Below are positions 46,310 through 55,378 of a stretch of 64,000 nt of DNA, one piece after another. A program made the translations under genes and the position numbers. How positions within the stretch are numbered: the first letter of the stretch is position 1; every line of letters starts with the position of its first letter. The stretch is from Bacillus sp. USDA818B3_A. Lineage in GTDB: Bacteria > Bacillota > Bacilli > Bacillales > Cytobacillaceae. The stretch lies in the NCBI RefSeq assembly GCF_009928415.1, contig NZ_JAABNN010000008.1, positions 91,714 to 155,713 of the forward strand, given 5' to 3'. The notes below the pieces were generated by a model, which saw only the letters and a program-made list of their open reading frames with translations, was not told the DNA's origin and ran no database searches.

Positions 46310-46471
46310 ATGGCAAAAGATGTTTTATGTGAAGTAAATAACTGTACCTTTTGGGGAAATGGAAATAAATGTAATGCAGACCGTATCTATGTCGTAAGCC
46401 ACACAGGTGAAACGGCTGACAATAGCAGGGAAACCGACTGTAAGACATTTGCGCCTGTCGAATTATCATAA
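46310..46471 (+). CDS. DUF1540 small cysteine-rich protein
   Basis: 53 aa, found by reading the gap: ATG 46310 with AAGGAG 9 nt upstream, stop TAA 46469. The pattern VLCEVNNCTFWGNGNKC, HTGETADNSRETDCKTF matches the DUF1540 family, whose four cysteines probably bind a metal. Function unknown. It may belong to the ythAB transcript, but an 80-nt gap separates them; a shared terminator follows. Confidence 0.85.
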   Translation: MAKDVLCEVNNCTFWGNGNKCNADRIYVVSHTGETADNSRETDCKTFAPVELS

Positions 46472-46479
46472 ACAAATAC

Positions 46480-46513
46480 AAAAGGTGAATCAGGACATGC
46501 TGATTCACCTTTT
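46480..46513. terminator. Bidirectional terminator, DUF1540 / menC
   Basis: Perfect 13-bp stem AAAAGGTGAATCA / TGATTCACCTTTT with an 8-nt loop. Confidence 0.92.
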
Positions 46514-46514
46514 C

Positions 46515-47624
46515 TTATCTAAAATCAAATATCCTTTTCGATAATAATGTTTCGTTTAACCTTTTTTCATTTATAGAAAATCCAATACCAGGAGAGTTAG
46601 GAACTTTGATTAGCCCATCTTTCACTTCTACCTCCGGATCAATTATATCTTCCTCCCAAAAACGGTTTGATGAGGATATATCTCCCGGAATGGTAAACCC
46701 CGGCAATGAAGCCAAGGCAATATTATGAGCACGTGACACCCCGAATTCAATCATTCCTCCACACCAAACAGGAATATTATGCAGAAAGCAGTAATCATGA
46801 ATTTTCTTTGCTTCTAAAAGTCCCCCTACCCGGCCAACTTTTATATTGATCACTCGACAACTGCCCAATTCGACCGCCTTTCTGGCATCCTCGAAATTCA
46901 CGATGCTTTCATCCAGGCAAATGGGGGTCTTCATTTCTTTTTGCAGTATTGCATGTTCAATAATATCATCTTGGCCCAGCGGCTGCTCAATCATAAGCAA
47001 ATTGAGTTCGTCTAATGCTTTAATACGGTCTATATCATTTAGAGTGTAGGCAGAATTGGCATCCGCCATAATGGGCAGTTCGGGATATACCTTCCGAATT
47101 TCTGCCAGAAAGGCATAATCCTGTTTGGGGTTAATTTTCACCTTAATCCGTTGGTAACCCTCTTTTAAATACTGTTCAATTTGTTTAAGTGCGTTTGCAG
47201 TAGAATCAGTGGCAACTACAACACCTGATGCAATCACGTTCCGAGTACCGTTCAGCATGGCTGATAAGGAGGATGTCTGCTGTTTCGCATATAAGTCCCA
47301 AAGGGCAGTCTCTAAGGCCGCCTTAGCCATATGATTTCTTCTAATGGATTGAAAGGCTTGAGCTGCATCTTCCGGCCGCTTAATCGGATGTTGTTTTAAC
47401 ATCGGAATTAGGATATCCGAAAGCATATGTAAGCTGGTTGTAACGGTCTCCTCGGTATACCAGGGAGTTGAAAAGGCCACCCCTTCTCCGAATCCTGTGA
47501 TACCGTCTTTATCAGTAATCTTTACTATGATTCCTTCCCGGTTAGCCACTGCTCCTAGGTGCGTTATAAAGGGGGACTTTAAGGGCATTTGAATAATATA
47601 CAGCTCAATGAGAGCAATGTTCAC
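46515..47624 (-). CDS. menC: o-Succinylbenzoate synthase MenC
   Basis: 369 aa, enolase superfamily. The Lys pair is seen as IKVKINP (K163-like), metal ligands as MADANSAY, MIEQPLG and CLDESI, and the second base Lys in INIKVGRVGG. Dehydrates SHCHC to o-succinylbenzoate in menaquinone synthesis. GTG start with only a weak SD, 6 nt after the menE stop, so translational coupling is likely. Last gene of the men run. Confidence 0.93.
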   Translation of the reverse strand: MNIALIELYIIQMPLKSPFITHLGAVANREGIIVKITDKDGITGFGEGVAFSTPWYTEETVTTSLHMLSDILIPMLKQHPIKRPEDAAQAFQSIRRNHMAKAALETALWDLYAKQQTSSLSAMLNGTRNVIASGVVVATDSTANALKQIEQYLKEGYQRIKVKINPKQDYAFLAEIRKVYPELPIMADANSAYTLNDIDRIKALDELNLLMIEQPLGQDDIIEHAILQKEMKTPICLDESIVNFEDARKAVELGSCRVINIKVGRVGGLLEAKKIHDYCFLHNIPVWCGGMIEFGVSRAHNIALASLPGFTIPGDISSSNRFWEEDIIDPEVEVKDGLIKVPNSPGIGFSINEKRLNETLLSKRIFDFR

Positions 47625-47630
47625 AGGCGC

Positions 47631-49109
47631 TCACACCCACTCTCTCAATTTTCTGCGCAGCAGTTTCTTCGCCGCATTCCTAGGAAGCTTGTCTATAAAA
47701 TAAAACGCCTGTGGCAGTTTATACTTAGCCAGCCTGTCTAGGCAAAATTGCTGAAGCTCTTCACTTGAAAGATCGACCCCTTCTTTTTTTACAATAAAGG
47801 CTGCGGGAACCTGGCCCCATTTTTCATCAGCGATGCCAGTAACTCCTGCATCCATAACGGCTGGATGGGCGATCAATATCGCTTCGATTTCAGCGGGATA
47901 AATATTTTCCCCACCTGATATAATTAAATCACTTCGACGATCCTTTACGTATAAAAAACCTTCCTCGTCCAGACTGCCAATATCTCCTGTATAAAACCAG
48001 CCCTCACGAATCTTTTCTTCAGTAGCTTCAGGGCGGTTTAAGTATCCTGGAGTAACATTAGGGCCTTTGACGACGATTTCACCATCCATTCCCGCATTTG
48101 CCCTTTCTCCATTTTCAAGCAGTATCCTAAGCTGCGAAGGGAATAAAGGTTTTCCTGCCGATCCCAATTTTCTCAGACTGTCTTCTGGTAATAGTGTGAC
48201 TATTTGGGAGGATGTTTCCGTCATTCCATACGATTGAAAAACGGGAATATCCTTTTTTACGCAAGCCTCTAATAATGGTAATGGTGCAGGTCCGCCTCCT
48301 AACAGCATACAGCGAAAGGACCCAGATAATCGTCTGTCTCCCAGCGTTTCGACTACTTGCCTTAACATCGTGCCTACAACGGACATAATCGTCACTTTTT
48401 TTTGATCAATGTCTTTGATGGTTTGTTCTGCATCAAAATGTTCATGCAAGACAAGCGGCATACCATAAATGACACTGCGCATTAAGATGGAAAAACCGCT
48501 AATATGGAAAAGCGGCACCGAGCACAGCCAACAATCCTCTTCCATTATGCCGAGATTCAGTGCCGAACCAGTTGAACTCCACCAATGGTTACCATAGGTT
48601 TGAATGACGCCTTTTGGATTACCGGTTGTGCCAGAAGTATACATGATGGTACAAATATCAGTAAGTGTCAGCTCTTCCTGGATCACCGGATTCTCTGGAA
48701 CAATTTGAGCTAAATCAGGTATTGTAATCGTCATTAATGTAGGAATTTCATTTTGAATATCCTTTCTCATCCCTGCAAAGGATTCTTCAAGAATTAGAAA
48801 TGCTGCTCTTGAATCCTTTAACTGCCAAACAAGCTCTGCTGACGTTAAACGATTATTCAATATAACCGCCGTCACCCCTAATAACTGGAGAGCAAACAAT
48901 ATGACCACTGTCTCCAAATGATTTTTTAATAAAATCCCCACGAACTGTCCCTTTTGAATGCCAAGAGACTGAAGTTTCCCGCTAACGCGGAAGGATTGTT
49001 CATACAACTCGTTAAAGGTTACTACCTGTTCTTTGAAATAAATGGCTGTACGATTTGGCGTTAAATGTGCACGTTTTATTAAAAAGTTAGGCATGGTTTC
49101 ATTTTGCAT
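47631..49109 (-). CDS. menE: o-Succinylbenzoate-CoA ligase MenE
   Basis: 492 aa, ANL adenylating family. The P-loop-like TSGTTGNPKGV is near residue 155, then YGMTETSSQ, YTGDIGSLDEEGFLYVKDR and a C-terminal Lys in YKLPQAFYF...AAKKLLRR. Activates OSB with ATP and CoA. I chose ATG 49109, 9 nt after AAAGGGG. A terminator lies between it and menB, so its transcription may need read-through or a separate promoter. Confidence 0.93.
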   Translation of the reverse strand: MQNETMPNFLIKRAHLTPNRTAIYFKEQVVTFNELYEQSFRVSGKLQSLGIQKGQFVGILLKNHLETVVILFALQLLGVTAVILNNRLTSAELVWQLKDSRAAFLILEESFAGMRKDIQNEIPTLMTITIPDLAQIVPENPVIQEELTLTDICTIMYTSGTTGNPKGVIQTYGNHWWSSTGSALNLGIMEEDCWLCSVPLFHISGFSILMRSVIYGMPLVLHEHFDAEQTIKDIDQKKVTIMSVVGTMLRQVVETLGDRRLSGSFRCMLLGGGPAPLPLLEACVKKDIPVFQSYGMTETSSQIVTLLPEDSLRKLGSAGKPLFPSQLRILLENGERANAGMDGEIVVKGPNVTPGYLNRPEATEEKIREGWFYTGDIGSLDEEGFLYVKDRRSDLIISGGENIYPAEIEAILIAHPAVMDAGVTGIADEKWGQVPAAFIVKKEGVDLSSEELQQFCLDRLAKYKLPQAFYFIDKLPRNAAKKLLRRKLREWV

Positions 49110-49171
49110 CAATTAATACCCCTTTTTTTGCAATTTTGCTAAGTGAACTGGCTGCACTTTACCTTGTCTAT

Positions 49172-49211
49172 AAAAAACAGCCTGATGGAGGAAAACCATC
49201 AAGCTGTTTTT
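49172..49211 (-). terminator. Rho-independent terminator between menB and menE
   Basis: Minus strand: AAAACAGCTTGATGG, 7-nt loop, CCATCAGGCTGTTTTTT (one mismatch), in the 115-nt gap after menB. A strong terminator in mid-operon. Confidence 0.85.
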
Positions 49212-49224
49212 GGAACAATTTTCA

Positions 49225-50043
49225 TCAAGGGAAACGAGGGAATTGGCCAAAGTCTGGCTTCCGCTTTTCTTTAAAGGCATCGCGGCCTTCTTTCGCTTCA
49301 TCCGTTGTATAGTAAAGCAAAGTAGCATCTCCAGCGAATTGTTGGATACCAGCTAATCCATCTGTATCGGCATTAAATGCTGCTTTTAAGAAACGAAGAG
49401 CTGTTGGACTTTTCTCTAGCATTTCCTCACACCATTTAATGGTCTCTTCTTCTACTTGCTCTAATGGTACAACCGTGTTTACTAAGCCCATATCCAATGC
49501 TTCTTGAGCGTTGTATTGTCGGCATAGATACCAAATTTCACGGGCCTTTTTATGGCCGACTATTCTAGCTAAATAGCCAGAGCCATAACCTGCATCAAAG
49601 CTTCCCACTTTTGGTCCAGTTTGACCAAAAATAGCATTATCAGCTGCAATCGTAAGGTCACATACAATATGCAGGACATGGCCGCCGCCAATTGCATATC
49701 CTTTTACCATTGCAACTACTGGTTTCGGAATGACACGAATTAAGCGCTGCAAGTCTAAAACATTCAAGCGAGGAATCTGGTCATCTCCAACGTATCCTCC
49801 ATGACCTCTTACCTTTTGATCCCCGCCGGAGCAAAACGCCTTATCTCCAGCACCTGTTAATACGATGACACCAATATTTGAATCATCACGTGCATAGGCA
49901 AATGCATCAATCATTTCCGAAACAGTCCTTGGTGTAAAAGCGTTATGTACATGTGGACGGTTAATGGTTATTTTAGCAATGCCATTATAAGTTTCGTATA
50001 GAATTTCTTCATATTTTTTACCTGGAACCCATTCTACTGCCAA
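49225..50043 (-). CDS. menB: 1,4-Dihydroxy-2-naphthoyl-CoA synthase MenB
   Basis: 272 aa crotonase-fold enzyme that closes the naphthoquinone ring from OSB-CoA. Very well conserved: [13 protein letters not shown] (oxyanion/active region), [24 protein letters not shown] and the invariant C-terminus [10 protein letters not shown] chose TTG 50043 ([14 protein letters not shown]), with AAGGAGG 8 nt upstream; the frame to 50097 is an unsupported extension. Confidence 0.97.
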   Translation of the reverse strand: MAVEWVPGKKYEEILYETYNGIAKITINRPHVHNAFTPRTVSEMIDAFAYARDDSNIGVIVLTGAGDKAFCSGGDQKVRGHGGYVGDDQIPRLNVLDLQRLIRVIPKPVVAMVKGYAIGGGHVLHIVCDLTIAADNAIFGQTGPKVGSFDAGYGSGYLARIVGHKKAREIWYLCRQYNAQEALDMGLVNTVVPLEQVEEETIKWCEEMLEKSPTALRFLKAAFNADTDGLAGIQQFAGDATLLYYTTDEAKEGRDAFKEKRKPDFGQFPRFP

Positions 50044-50106
50044 AACGATCTCCTCCTTCATCATTTGGCTGCGATAAACATGATATTGATTTACCATAGC
50101 CTTTAA

Positions 50107-50913
50107 TTAAGTTGACAAAAAGTCACTTACTATTGTACCAAACTTTTCTGGTTCTTCCACGTGAATTGCATGGCCGCAGTTTTCAACAACGATCCACTTG
50201 GCTTTACTTAACTTGGGGGCCATCTCTGCAGCAATTTGACAAAACTTCAAATCTTCCCCGCCTGTTAGGAGCAAAACGTCACTATTTACTTTGCTGAGCT
50301 GGTTCCACCAGGATGGCTGTGCCCCTGTACCCATCCCTAGTAAACTGTTTGAGAGCCCTTGAGGTGAATTCTTCAATCGTTGTTCTCTAACTTGGTTTTG
50401 TACAGAAGCAGGAAGTTTCTTCATGCTATGAAACAATGGGATCTCTTCCCAATACTCCACAAATGATTCCATTCCTTCGTCTATTATAAATTGCGCAAGC
50501 TTTGCATCATTCATACGGCGAAGTTCTCGCTCCCCCGTAGTTTTAAGCCCTGGAGACGTACTTTCTAAGATTAGCTTTCTAACTCGGTTTGGAAAAAGGA
50601 GTGCAAATGTTAATGCCAGCCTCCCCCCCATTGAATAGCCAAGTAAGTCTGTTTGGTTAATCCCCATTTGATCAAGTATACTTTTTAAACTGTAAGCCAT
50701 CGTATCCATTTGGTAAAAACTTAGCTCTTTAGGAGAGTCAGTTTTCCCATGACCAATAATATCCGGGATCATCAATCTTGAATGATGGCCCCATTCCTCT
50801 AAGAAGGGTGACCAAGTCGACCCATCTCCTGTGAATCCATGCAGTAATAATAGAGGAAACCCCTGACCGGTAACCTCCAAATGATAGTGAACTCTATCAA
50901 TATCGGCAATCAT
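50107..50913 (-). CDS. menH: SHCHC synthase MenH
   Basis: 268-residue alpha/beta-hydrolase. Nucleophile in GYSMGGRLAL (Ser about residue 98), Asp in LTGGEDLKF, His in NCGHAIHVEEP. Eliminates pyruvate from SEPHCHC. The ATGA overlap with the menD stop couples translation. Family alone would allow another hydrolase; the position makes MenH nearly certain. Confidence 0.93.
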   Translation of the reverse strand: MIADIDRVHYHLEVTGQGFPLLLLHGFTGDGSTWSPFLEEWGHHSRLMIPDIIGHGKTDSPKELSFYQMDTMAYSLKSILDQMGINQTDLLGYSMGGRLALTFALLFPNRVRKLILESTSPGLKTTGERELRRMNDAKLAQFIIDEGMESFVEYWEEIPLFHSMKKLPASVQNQVREQRLKNSPQGLSNSLLGMGTGAQPSWWNQLSKVNSDVLLLTGGEDLKFCQIAAEMAPKLSKAKWIVVENCGHAIHVEEPEKFGTIVSDFLST

Positions 50914-52661
50914 CCATTAGCCTCATTGACAAGATTTGATATTTCCTGGGAAACAGAACGCCACAAATGACGATGCTCATCTCGATTTCTGTCTCTATTT
51001 GTATTAATTTCGTAGACATGAATTCCCTTTTTATTTTTGCTCTCTTTCAACAATGTTCCGAGTTGATCCCAATCTTTTATTTTTTCATAACTGCCATTAA
51101 ACATGTTAACAGCATGTTTAAAATCAATATCTAATGGGGTACCAAACAGCCGATCAAAATGTTTGGGATGTTCAGACTGTGGAAGGAAGGAGAAAATTCC
51201 GCCTCCATTATTGTTCACGAGCAAAATATGAATATCTATATCGTAAAGTTTGGCTGCAATCAGGCCATTTAAGTCATGGAAGAAAGTTAAATCTCCTAAA
51301 ATCAAATATAGTGGTTTAGAATAAACAGCTGCACCGATTGCTGTTGAAACGGTACCGTCAATTCCATTGGCCCCCCGATTGGCCATCACTTTAATTGATT
51401 TATTATTATTTAAGAAGAAGCTGTCTAAATCCCGGATTGGCATACTGTTTCCTACAAAAAGAGTTGATTCCACAGGCAGCAGGTCAGCCAATTGATAGAA
51501 CAGCTTACCCTCACTTAATTCTGTTACGTCACGAATGGCAGCCAATTGTTCTTTTGTTAATAGATTAACCTTTTTCCAATCCTCTAAGTATACTGACGAT
51601 GATTTTTCATCTAGATAGGTCAATAATTTATGACAGAAAATGGTTTCATTACAAAAAATCATATTCGTAGATAAAGCCGAAGGATCACGCCAGCCCCCTC
51701 CGCCGTCAATGACGTAGTGGTCAGCAGAGGAATGATCTTTTATAAAAATGGTTAACGCTTTAGATACAGGCATGGCCCCAAATCGTAAAACTACTTCTGG
51801 TTTAAGATACGATTTTGCATCTTCGTTTCTTAAAAAGGTATCATAGGCTTCGATAATATTTTCTAAATCATGTGAACCGCTTCGTAATTGAGATAAAGGG
51901 TCCGCAATAATTGGATAATTTAATTTATCAGCAAGGGCTGTGACCGCTTTCGCAAAATCCTCATCGCCGATATTCCCACATACAATGATTCCTCTTTCTT
52001 TCCCTTTTAATAACCCGGCTATTTCTTCAATTTCTTCGTCCCTTACTAAAAGATCTCCATTTTGAATCTTCACATAGCCCTTTGGCCGCTCCGAGAGTTC
52101 AAAGAGTGTTTCATCCAATTTCGGGACAAGCGGTTCACGAAACGGGAAGTTTAAATGAACCGGGCCTGCAGGTTCCTGGGCAGCAATCGCTGCGGCACGT
52201 GCGCAAATGGTTCTCGCATAGCGGAGCATCCCGCTGCTATTCTCCGGCAGAGCCATATCAGCAAACCATTTAACATGATGGCCATACAATTGGAGCTGGT
52301 CAATCGCCTGGGGTGCACCCACTTCTCTTAATTCATGCGGTCGGTCTGCTGTTAGCACAAGGAGCGGCACTCGAGAATATCTTGCTTCCACAATAGCAGG
52401 AAAATAATTGGCCGCCGCCGTTCCTGATGTACACAAGAGGGCAACGGGTTTATTTGTTGCCTTCGCTATTCCTAAGCCAAAAAAGGCAGCGGAACGTTCA
52501 TCCACATGAATATGGACGTTTAAATCAGGATGTTCCGCCATTACCATTGCCATCGGAGTTGACCTAGACCCAGGACTAACCACTACATCCGTTACCCCAG
52601 TTAAAACAAGTTCTGCTACAAAGGCTGCAATATATGCAGTTAATGATTCTTGATGATCCAT
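50910..52661 (-). CDS. menD: SEPHCHC synthase MenD
   Basis: 583-residue thiamine-diphosphate enzyme. Conserved N-terminus TGVTDVVVSPGSRSTPM, HVDERSAAFFGLGIA (catalytic Glu), CTSGTAAANY and a C-terminal ThDP motif NRGANGIDG...GDLTFFHDLNG. Joins isochorismate and 2-oxoglutarate. Starts 3 nt after the menF stop and ends 4 nt inside menH. Confidence 0.97.
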   Translation of the reverse strand: MDHQESLTAYIAAFVAELVLTGVTDVVVSPGSRSTPMAMVMAEHPDLNVHIHVDERSAAFFGLGIAKATNKPVALLCTSGTAAANYFPAIVEARYSRVPLLVLTADRPHELREVGAPQAIDQLQLYGHHVKWFADMALPENSSGMLRYARTICARAAAIAAQEPAGPVHLNFPFREPLVPKLDETLFELSERPKGYVKIQNGDLLVRDEEIEEIAGLLKGKERGIIVCGNIGDEDFAKAVTALADKLNYPIIADPLSQLRSGSHDLENIIEAYDTFLRNEDAKSYLKPEVVLRFGAMPVSKALTIFIKDHSSADHYVIDGGGGWRDPSALSTNMIFCNETIFCHKLLTYLDEKSSSVYLEDWKKVNLLTKEQLAAIRDVTELSEGKLFYQLADLLPVESTLFVGNSMPIRDLDSFFLNNNKSIKVMANRGANGIDGTVSTAIGAAVYSKPLYLILGDLTFFHDLNGLIAAKLYDIDIHILLVNNNGGGIFSFLPQSEHPKHFDRLFGTPLDIDFKHAVNMFNGSYEKIKDWDQLGTLLKESKNKKGIHVYEINTNRDRNRDEHRHLWRSVSQEISNLVNEANG

Positions 52662-52664
52662 ATT

Positions 52665-54065
52665 TTATTTCCCTCCAAGAGCCCGCAGCATTGGCTTAAA
52701 CTTTAAAGCTGTTTCATTGTACTCCTCTTCCGATTTAGAATCCGAAACTACCCCACAGCCGGCAAACAATGAAACCTCATCCGTCTGGATTAGGCCAGAA
52801 CGGATAGCCACTGCAAACTCACCATTTTGCTGATAATCGACCCATCCGAGTGGTCCTCCAAATAAGCCGCGATCAAGTTGTTCTACTTCTCTAATTTTTT
52901 CTACCGCTAACGTTTGGGGAAGACCTCCAAGAGCAGGAGTCGGATGGAGTTTCTCGACAAGCAATAACAAGGATGTGTTTGGTCCGCACTTTCCAATCAC
53001 GGGTGTATAGAGATGTTGAATATCCCTCATTTTCATTAACTGAGGCTTCTCGGGCAGAATGACTTCTAGACATGATTGTTCTAATGCTTCCTTAATCATT
53101 TCAACCACATAACCGTGTTCGATTAAATTTTTTTGGTCGGATAAAAGAGTTTGTCCCAAGATTTGATCTTCTTCCTCCGAACTTCCCCTCGGAATGGAAC
53201 CTGCTAGGCAGGTTGAATAAACTTCAGACCCTTGCTTTTTAATAAGACGTTCAGGTGAAGCGCCTATAAAACAATCTCCATGTGATTCAAATGCAAAAAT
53301 ATAGCTTGCTGGCTGCTGTTCATATAAATTTTCAAGAACTGTTTCCGGCTCGACCTGTGAACTGAATCCAAGTCTAAGCTCACGAGCAAGGACGACCTTC
53401 TTCATCGTCCCACTTGTTAATTCTTTCACAACACGATCAACGGTTTGTTTCCATTTCTCAGGCGCGATTTCTTCTTTCCTCATTAATGTAGGAAATTCTG
53501 AGCGGCTGGTGGTACGTAATGATCGCAAGAATTGCTCTCTTTCTTCCATACTTTTGCTATATAATGTAAGATCGTCATTTGGTGTGAAGATATAATTGGT
53601 TGTTAAATAGGTTTCCCCATTAACAATACTTAATAAAAATTTGGGGATGTGAAAGATCGAATCGGCAAATTTGGTCCAACGTTCCGTTTTCTTTTTTAAC
53701 GGATCAAATGAGAATCCTCCAAACATTAGAGGTCCTACTCCATCTGCTTTATACGGATTATAGATAAGACTGTCAGTTAAAATGCTTTTCCACTCTTTTT
53801 CAACATGAAAAAAGCGGTCAGCAGCCTGATCCAACCGAATTTGCTTTGAAATTCCCAGCCCAACTAGAACCATTTGGTTTGCTGGGTCTTTCCAGAAAAA
53901 ACGTTCCCCCAAGTATCGGTGTTTTCCTGCATGAAAAAAGGCTAAAGGATTAATCGTATCCATTTTATAGACTTCACTCAATAAAATAGGCCGGCCAATT
54001 TCTCGCGCCCGATTTACTCCTAAGAGACCCCTTTCTTTTATTTCTGTTTCTTGAATGGTAATCAA
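52665..54065 (-). CDS. menF: Isochorismate synthase MenF
   Basis: 466 aa, chorismate-utilising family. MKKVVLARELRL, FIGASPERLIK, STCLAGSIPRG, HLYTPVIG, LHPTPALGGLPQ and FAVAIRSGLI form the usual active site. I chose TTG 54065, which has GGAGGG 6 nt upstream; it gives a length near the 471 of B. subtilis. The frame to 54104 starts within the leader. First gene of the menFDHBEC run, starts menaquinone synthesis from chorismate. Confidence 0.93.
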   Translation of the reverse strand: MITIQETEIKERGLLGVNRAREIGRPILLSEVYKMDTINPLAFFHAGKHRYLGERFFWKDPANQMVLVGLGISKQIRLDQAADRFFHVEKEWKSILTDSLIYNPYKADGVGPLMFGGFSFDPLKKKTERWTKFADSIFHIPKFLLSIVNGETYLTTNYIFTPNDDLTLYSKSMEEREQFLRSLRTTSRSEFPTLMRKEEIAPEKWKQTVDRVVKELTSGTMKKVVLARELRLGFSSQVEPETVLENLYEQQPASYIFAFESHGDCFIGASPERLIKKQGSEVYSTCLAGSIPRGSSEEEDQILGQTLLSDQKNLIEHGYVVEMIKEALEQSCLEVILPEKPQLMKMRDIQHLYTPVIGKCGPNTSLLLLVEKLHPTPALGGLPQTLAVEKIREVEQLDRGLFGGPLGWVDYQQNGEFAVAIRSGLIQTDEVSLFAGCGVVSDSKSEEEYNETALKFKPMLRALGGK

Positions 54066-54123
54066 ACAAATCCCTCCAAAACAGCCGAAATGACTGTTAT
54101 CCATTCATCTTTAAGCCTATTCT

Positions 54124-54153
54124 AAGATACTACTCTCAATGTAAATAAGTCAA
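54124..54153 (-). promoter_or_regulatory. SigA-type promoter of the men operon
   Basis: Minus strand: TTGACT (54153-54148), 18-nt spacer, TATCTT (54129-54124), about 60 nt before the menF start. Confidence 0.65.
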
Positions 54154-54304
54154 TAATACTTATCATTTCAAGCATGCTTTATTCCTTATTATATATCAAA
54201 ATCATAAAAGAAGGCCCGAGAACGATTTTATACTTTTAGTTTTCCTCGGAAAAATGGAAATAATCGAACAGGGATTATCTTCTAGTTTTGAAAAGAAAAT
54301 TTAA

Positions 54305-54333
54305 TTGACACTATACATGTAATTCCATAAACT
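54305..54333 (+). promoter_or_regulatory. SigA-type promoter of menA
   Basis: Perfect -35 TTGACA (54305-54310), 17-nt spacer, -10 TAAACT (54328-54333), 71 nt before the menA ATG. Confidence 0.7.
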
Positions 54334-54404
54334 TAGGTTTGGGAATACAACCATATAACAATAAAATCTAGAATATAGAGAGAACTTTATAGGGGGAGAA
54401 CTGC

Positions 54405-55343
54405 ATGGAGCCAAATTATCAACATCATTCCAAACAGGCCATTGAAGCTAACCGCGGTTTTCAGGTTTGGTGGAAAATGACCCGTCCTCATACACTGACA
54501 GCATCTTTTGTTCCTGTATTGCTTGGAACCGCCCTGGCACTTAGAAATGGTAAAATTCACTTTGGACTTTTTCTTGCCATGCTTGTTGCCAGTATGTTAA
54601 TACAAGCAGCAACGAACATGTTTAACGAATACTTTGATTATAAACGCGGACTCGATACACATGAATCTGTCGGAATTGGCGGAACCATCGTCCGTGATGG
54701 TATTAAGCCAAAAACCGTGATTAATCTTGCTTTTATCTTTTATTTAATTGCTTTATTATTAGGCGTTTATATTTGTGCAAATAGCAGCTGGTGGTTAGCC
54801 GTGGTTGGACTTGTTTGTATGGCCGTGGGCTATTTCTATACCGGTGGTCCGGTACCCATTGCTTACACCCCATTTGGAGAAATTCTTTCAGGGTTCTTCA
54901 TGGGGATGTTAATTATCTTAATATCTTTCTTTATTCAAACTGGAACAGTAGATAGTACAAGCATTCTAATCTCTGTACCAAGTATGGTGTTAGTAGGTAT
55001 GATCATGTTATCGAATAACATCCGTGATCTTGATGGAGATAAAGAGAATGGCCGTAAAACCGTTGCCATCTTGCTGGGAAAAAAGAAAGCCATCTATTTA
55101 TTAGGCGGAATGTTTACTTTTTCCTATCTATGGATTCTTGGCCTTATCATTGGCGGAATAGCACCATTTTGGACTGCGATTGTTATTTTGAGCGTTCCAA
55201 AGCCAATTAAAGCCATAAAAGGATTTATTGAGAACAATGTACCAATTAAAATGGCACCAGCGATGATTGCAACAGCACAAACCAATACAATTTTTGGTTT
55301 TCTTCTTGCGATCGGCATTTTTATCGGCCATTTCTTCTCATAA
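54405..55343 (+). CDS. menA: 1,4-Dihydroxy-2-naphthoate polyprenyltransferase MenA
   Basis: 312-residue UbiA-family membrane enzyme with about eight helices. First Asp-rich motif NEYFDYKRGLD (about residue 73) and second NNIRDLDGDKENGRKT (about residue 205) bind prenyl diphosphate and Mg. Attaches the isoprenoid tail to DHNA, the product of the men pathway. SD AGGGGGAG 7 nt before the ATG. It diverges from menFDHBEC, a different position from B. subtilis. Confidence 0.96.
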   Translation: MEPNYQHHSKQAIEANRGFQVWWKMTRPHTLTASFVPVLLGTALALRNGKIHFGLFLAMLVASMLIQAATNMFNEYFDYKRGLDTHESVGIGGTIVRDGIKPKTVINLAFIFYLIALLLGVYICANSSWWLAVVGLVCMAVGYFYTGGPVPIAYTPFGEILSGFFMGMLIILISFFIQTGTVDSTSILISVPSMVLVGMIMLSNNIRDLDGDKENGRKTVAILLGKKKAIYLLGGMFTFSYLWILGLIIGGIAPFWTAIVILSVPKPIKAIKGFIENNVPIKMAPAMIATAQTNTIFGFLLAIGIFIGHFFS

Positions 55344-55378
55344 AAAAAGCTTCTGCCAAACTGGCAGAAGTTTTTTTC
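55342..55378. terminator. Bidirectional terminator, menA / glgP
   Basis: GCTTCTGCC / GGCAGAAGT stem flanked by A7 on the left and T7 on the right; serves both convergent operons. Confidence 0.93.

Larger units (their letters stand above)
54066..54404. other. Divergent promoter region menF / menA
   Basis: About 340 nt of A/T-rich DNA without a gene; it holds the two promoters listed separately. No cre match or RNA element was recognised in it. Confidence 0.55.
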
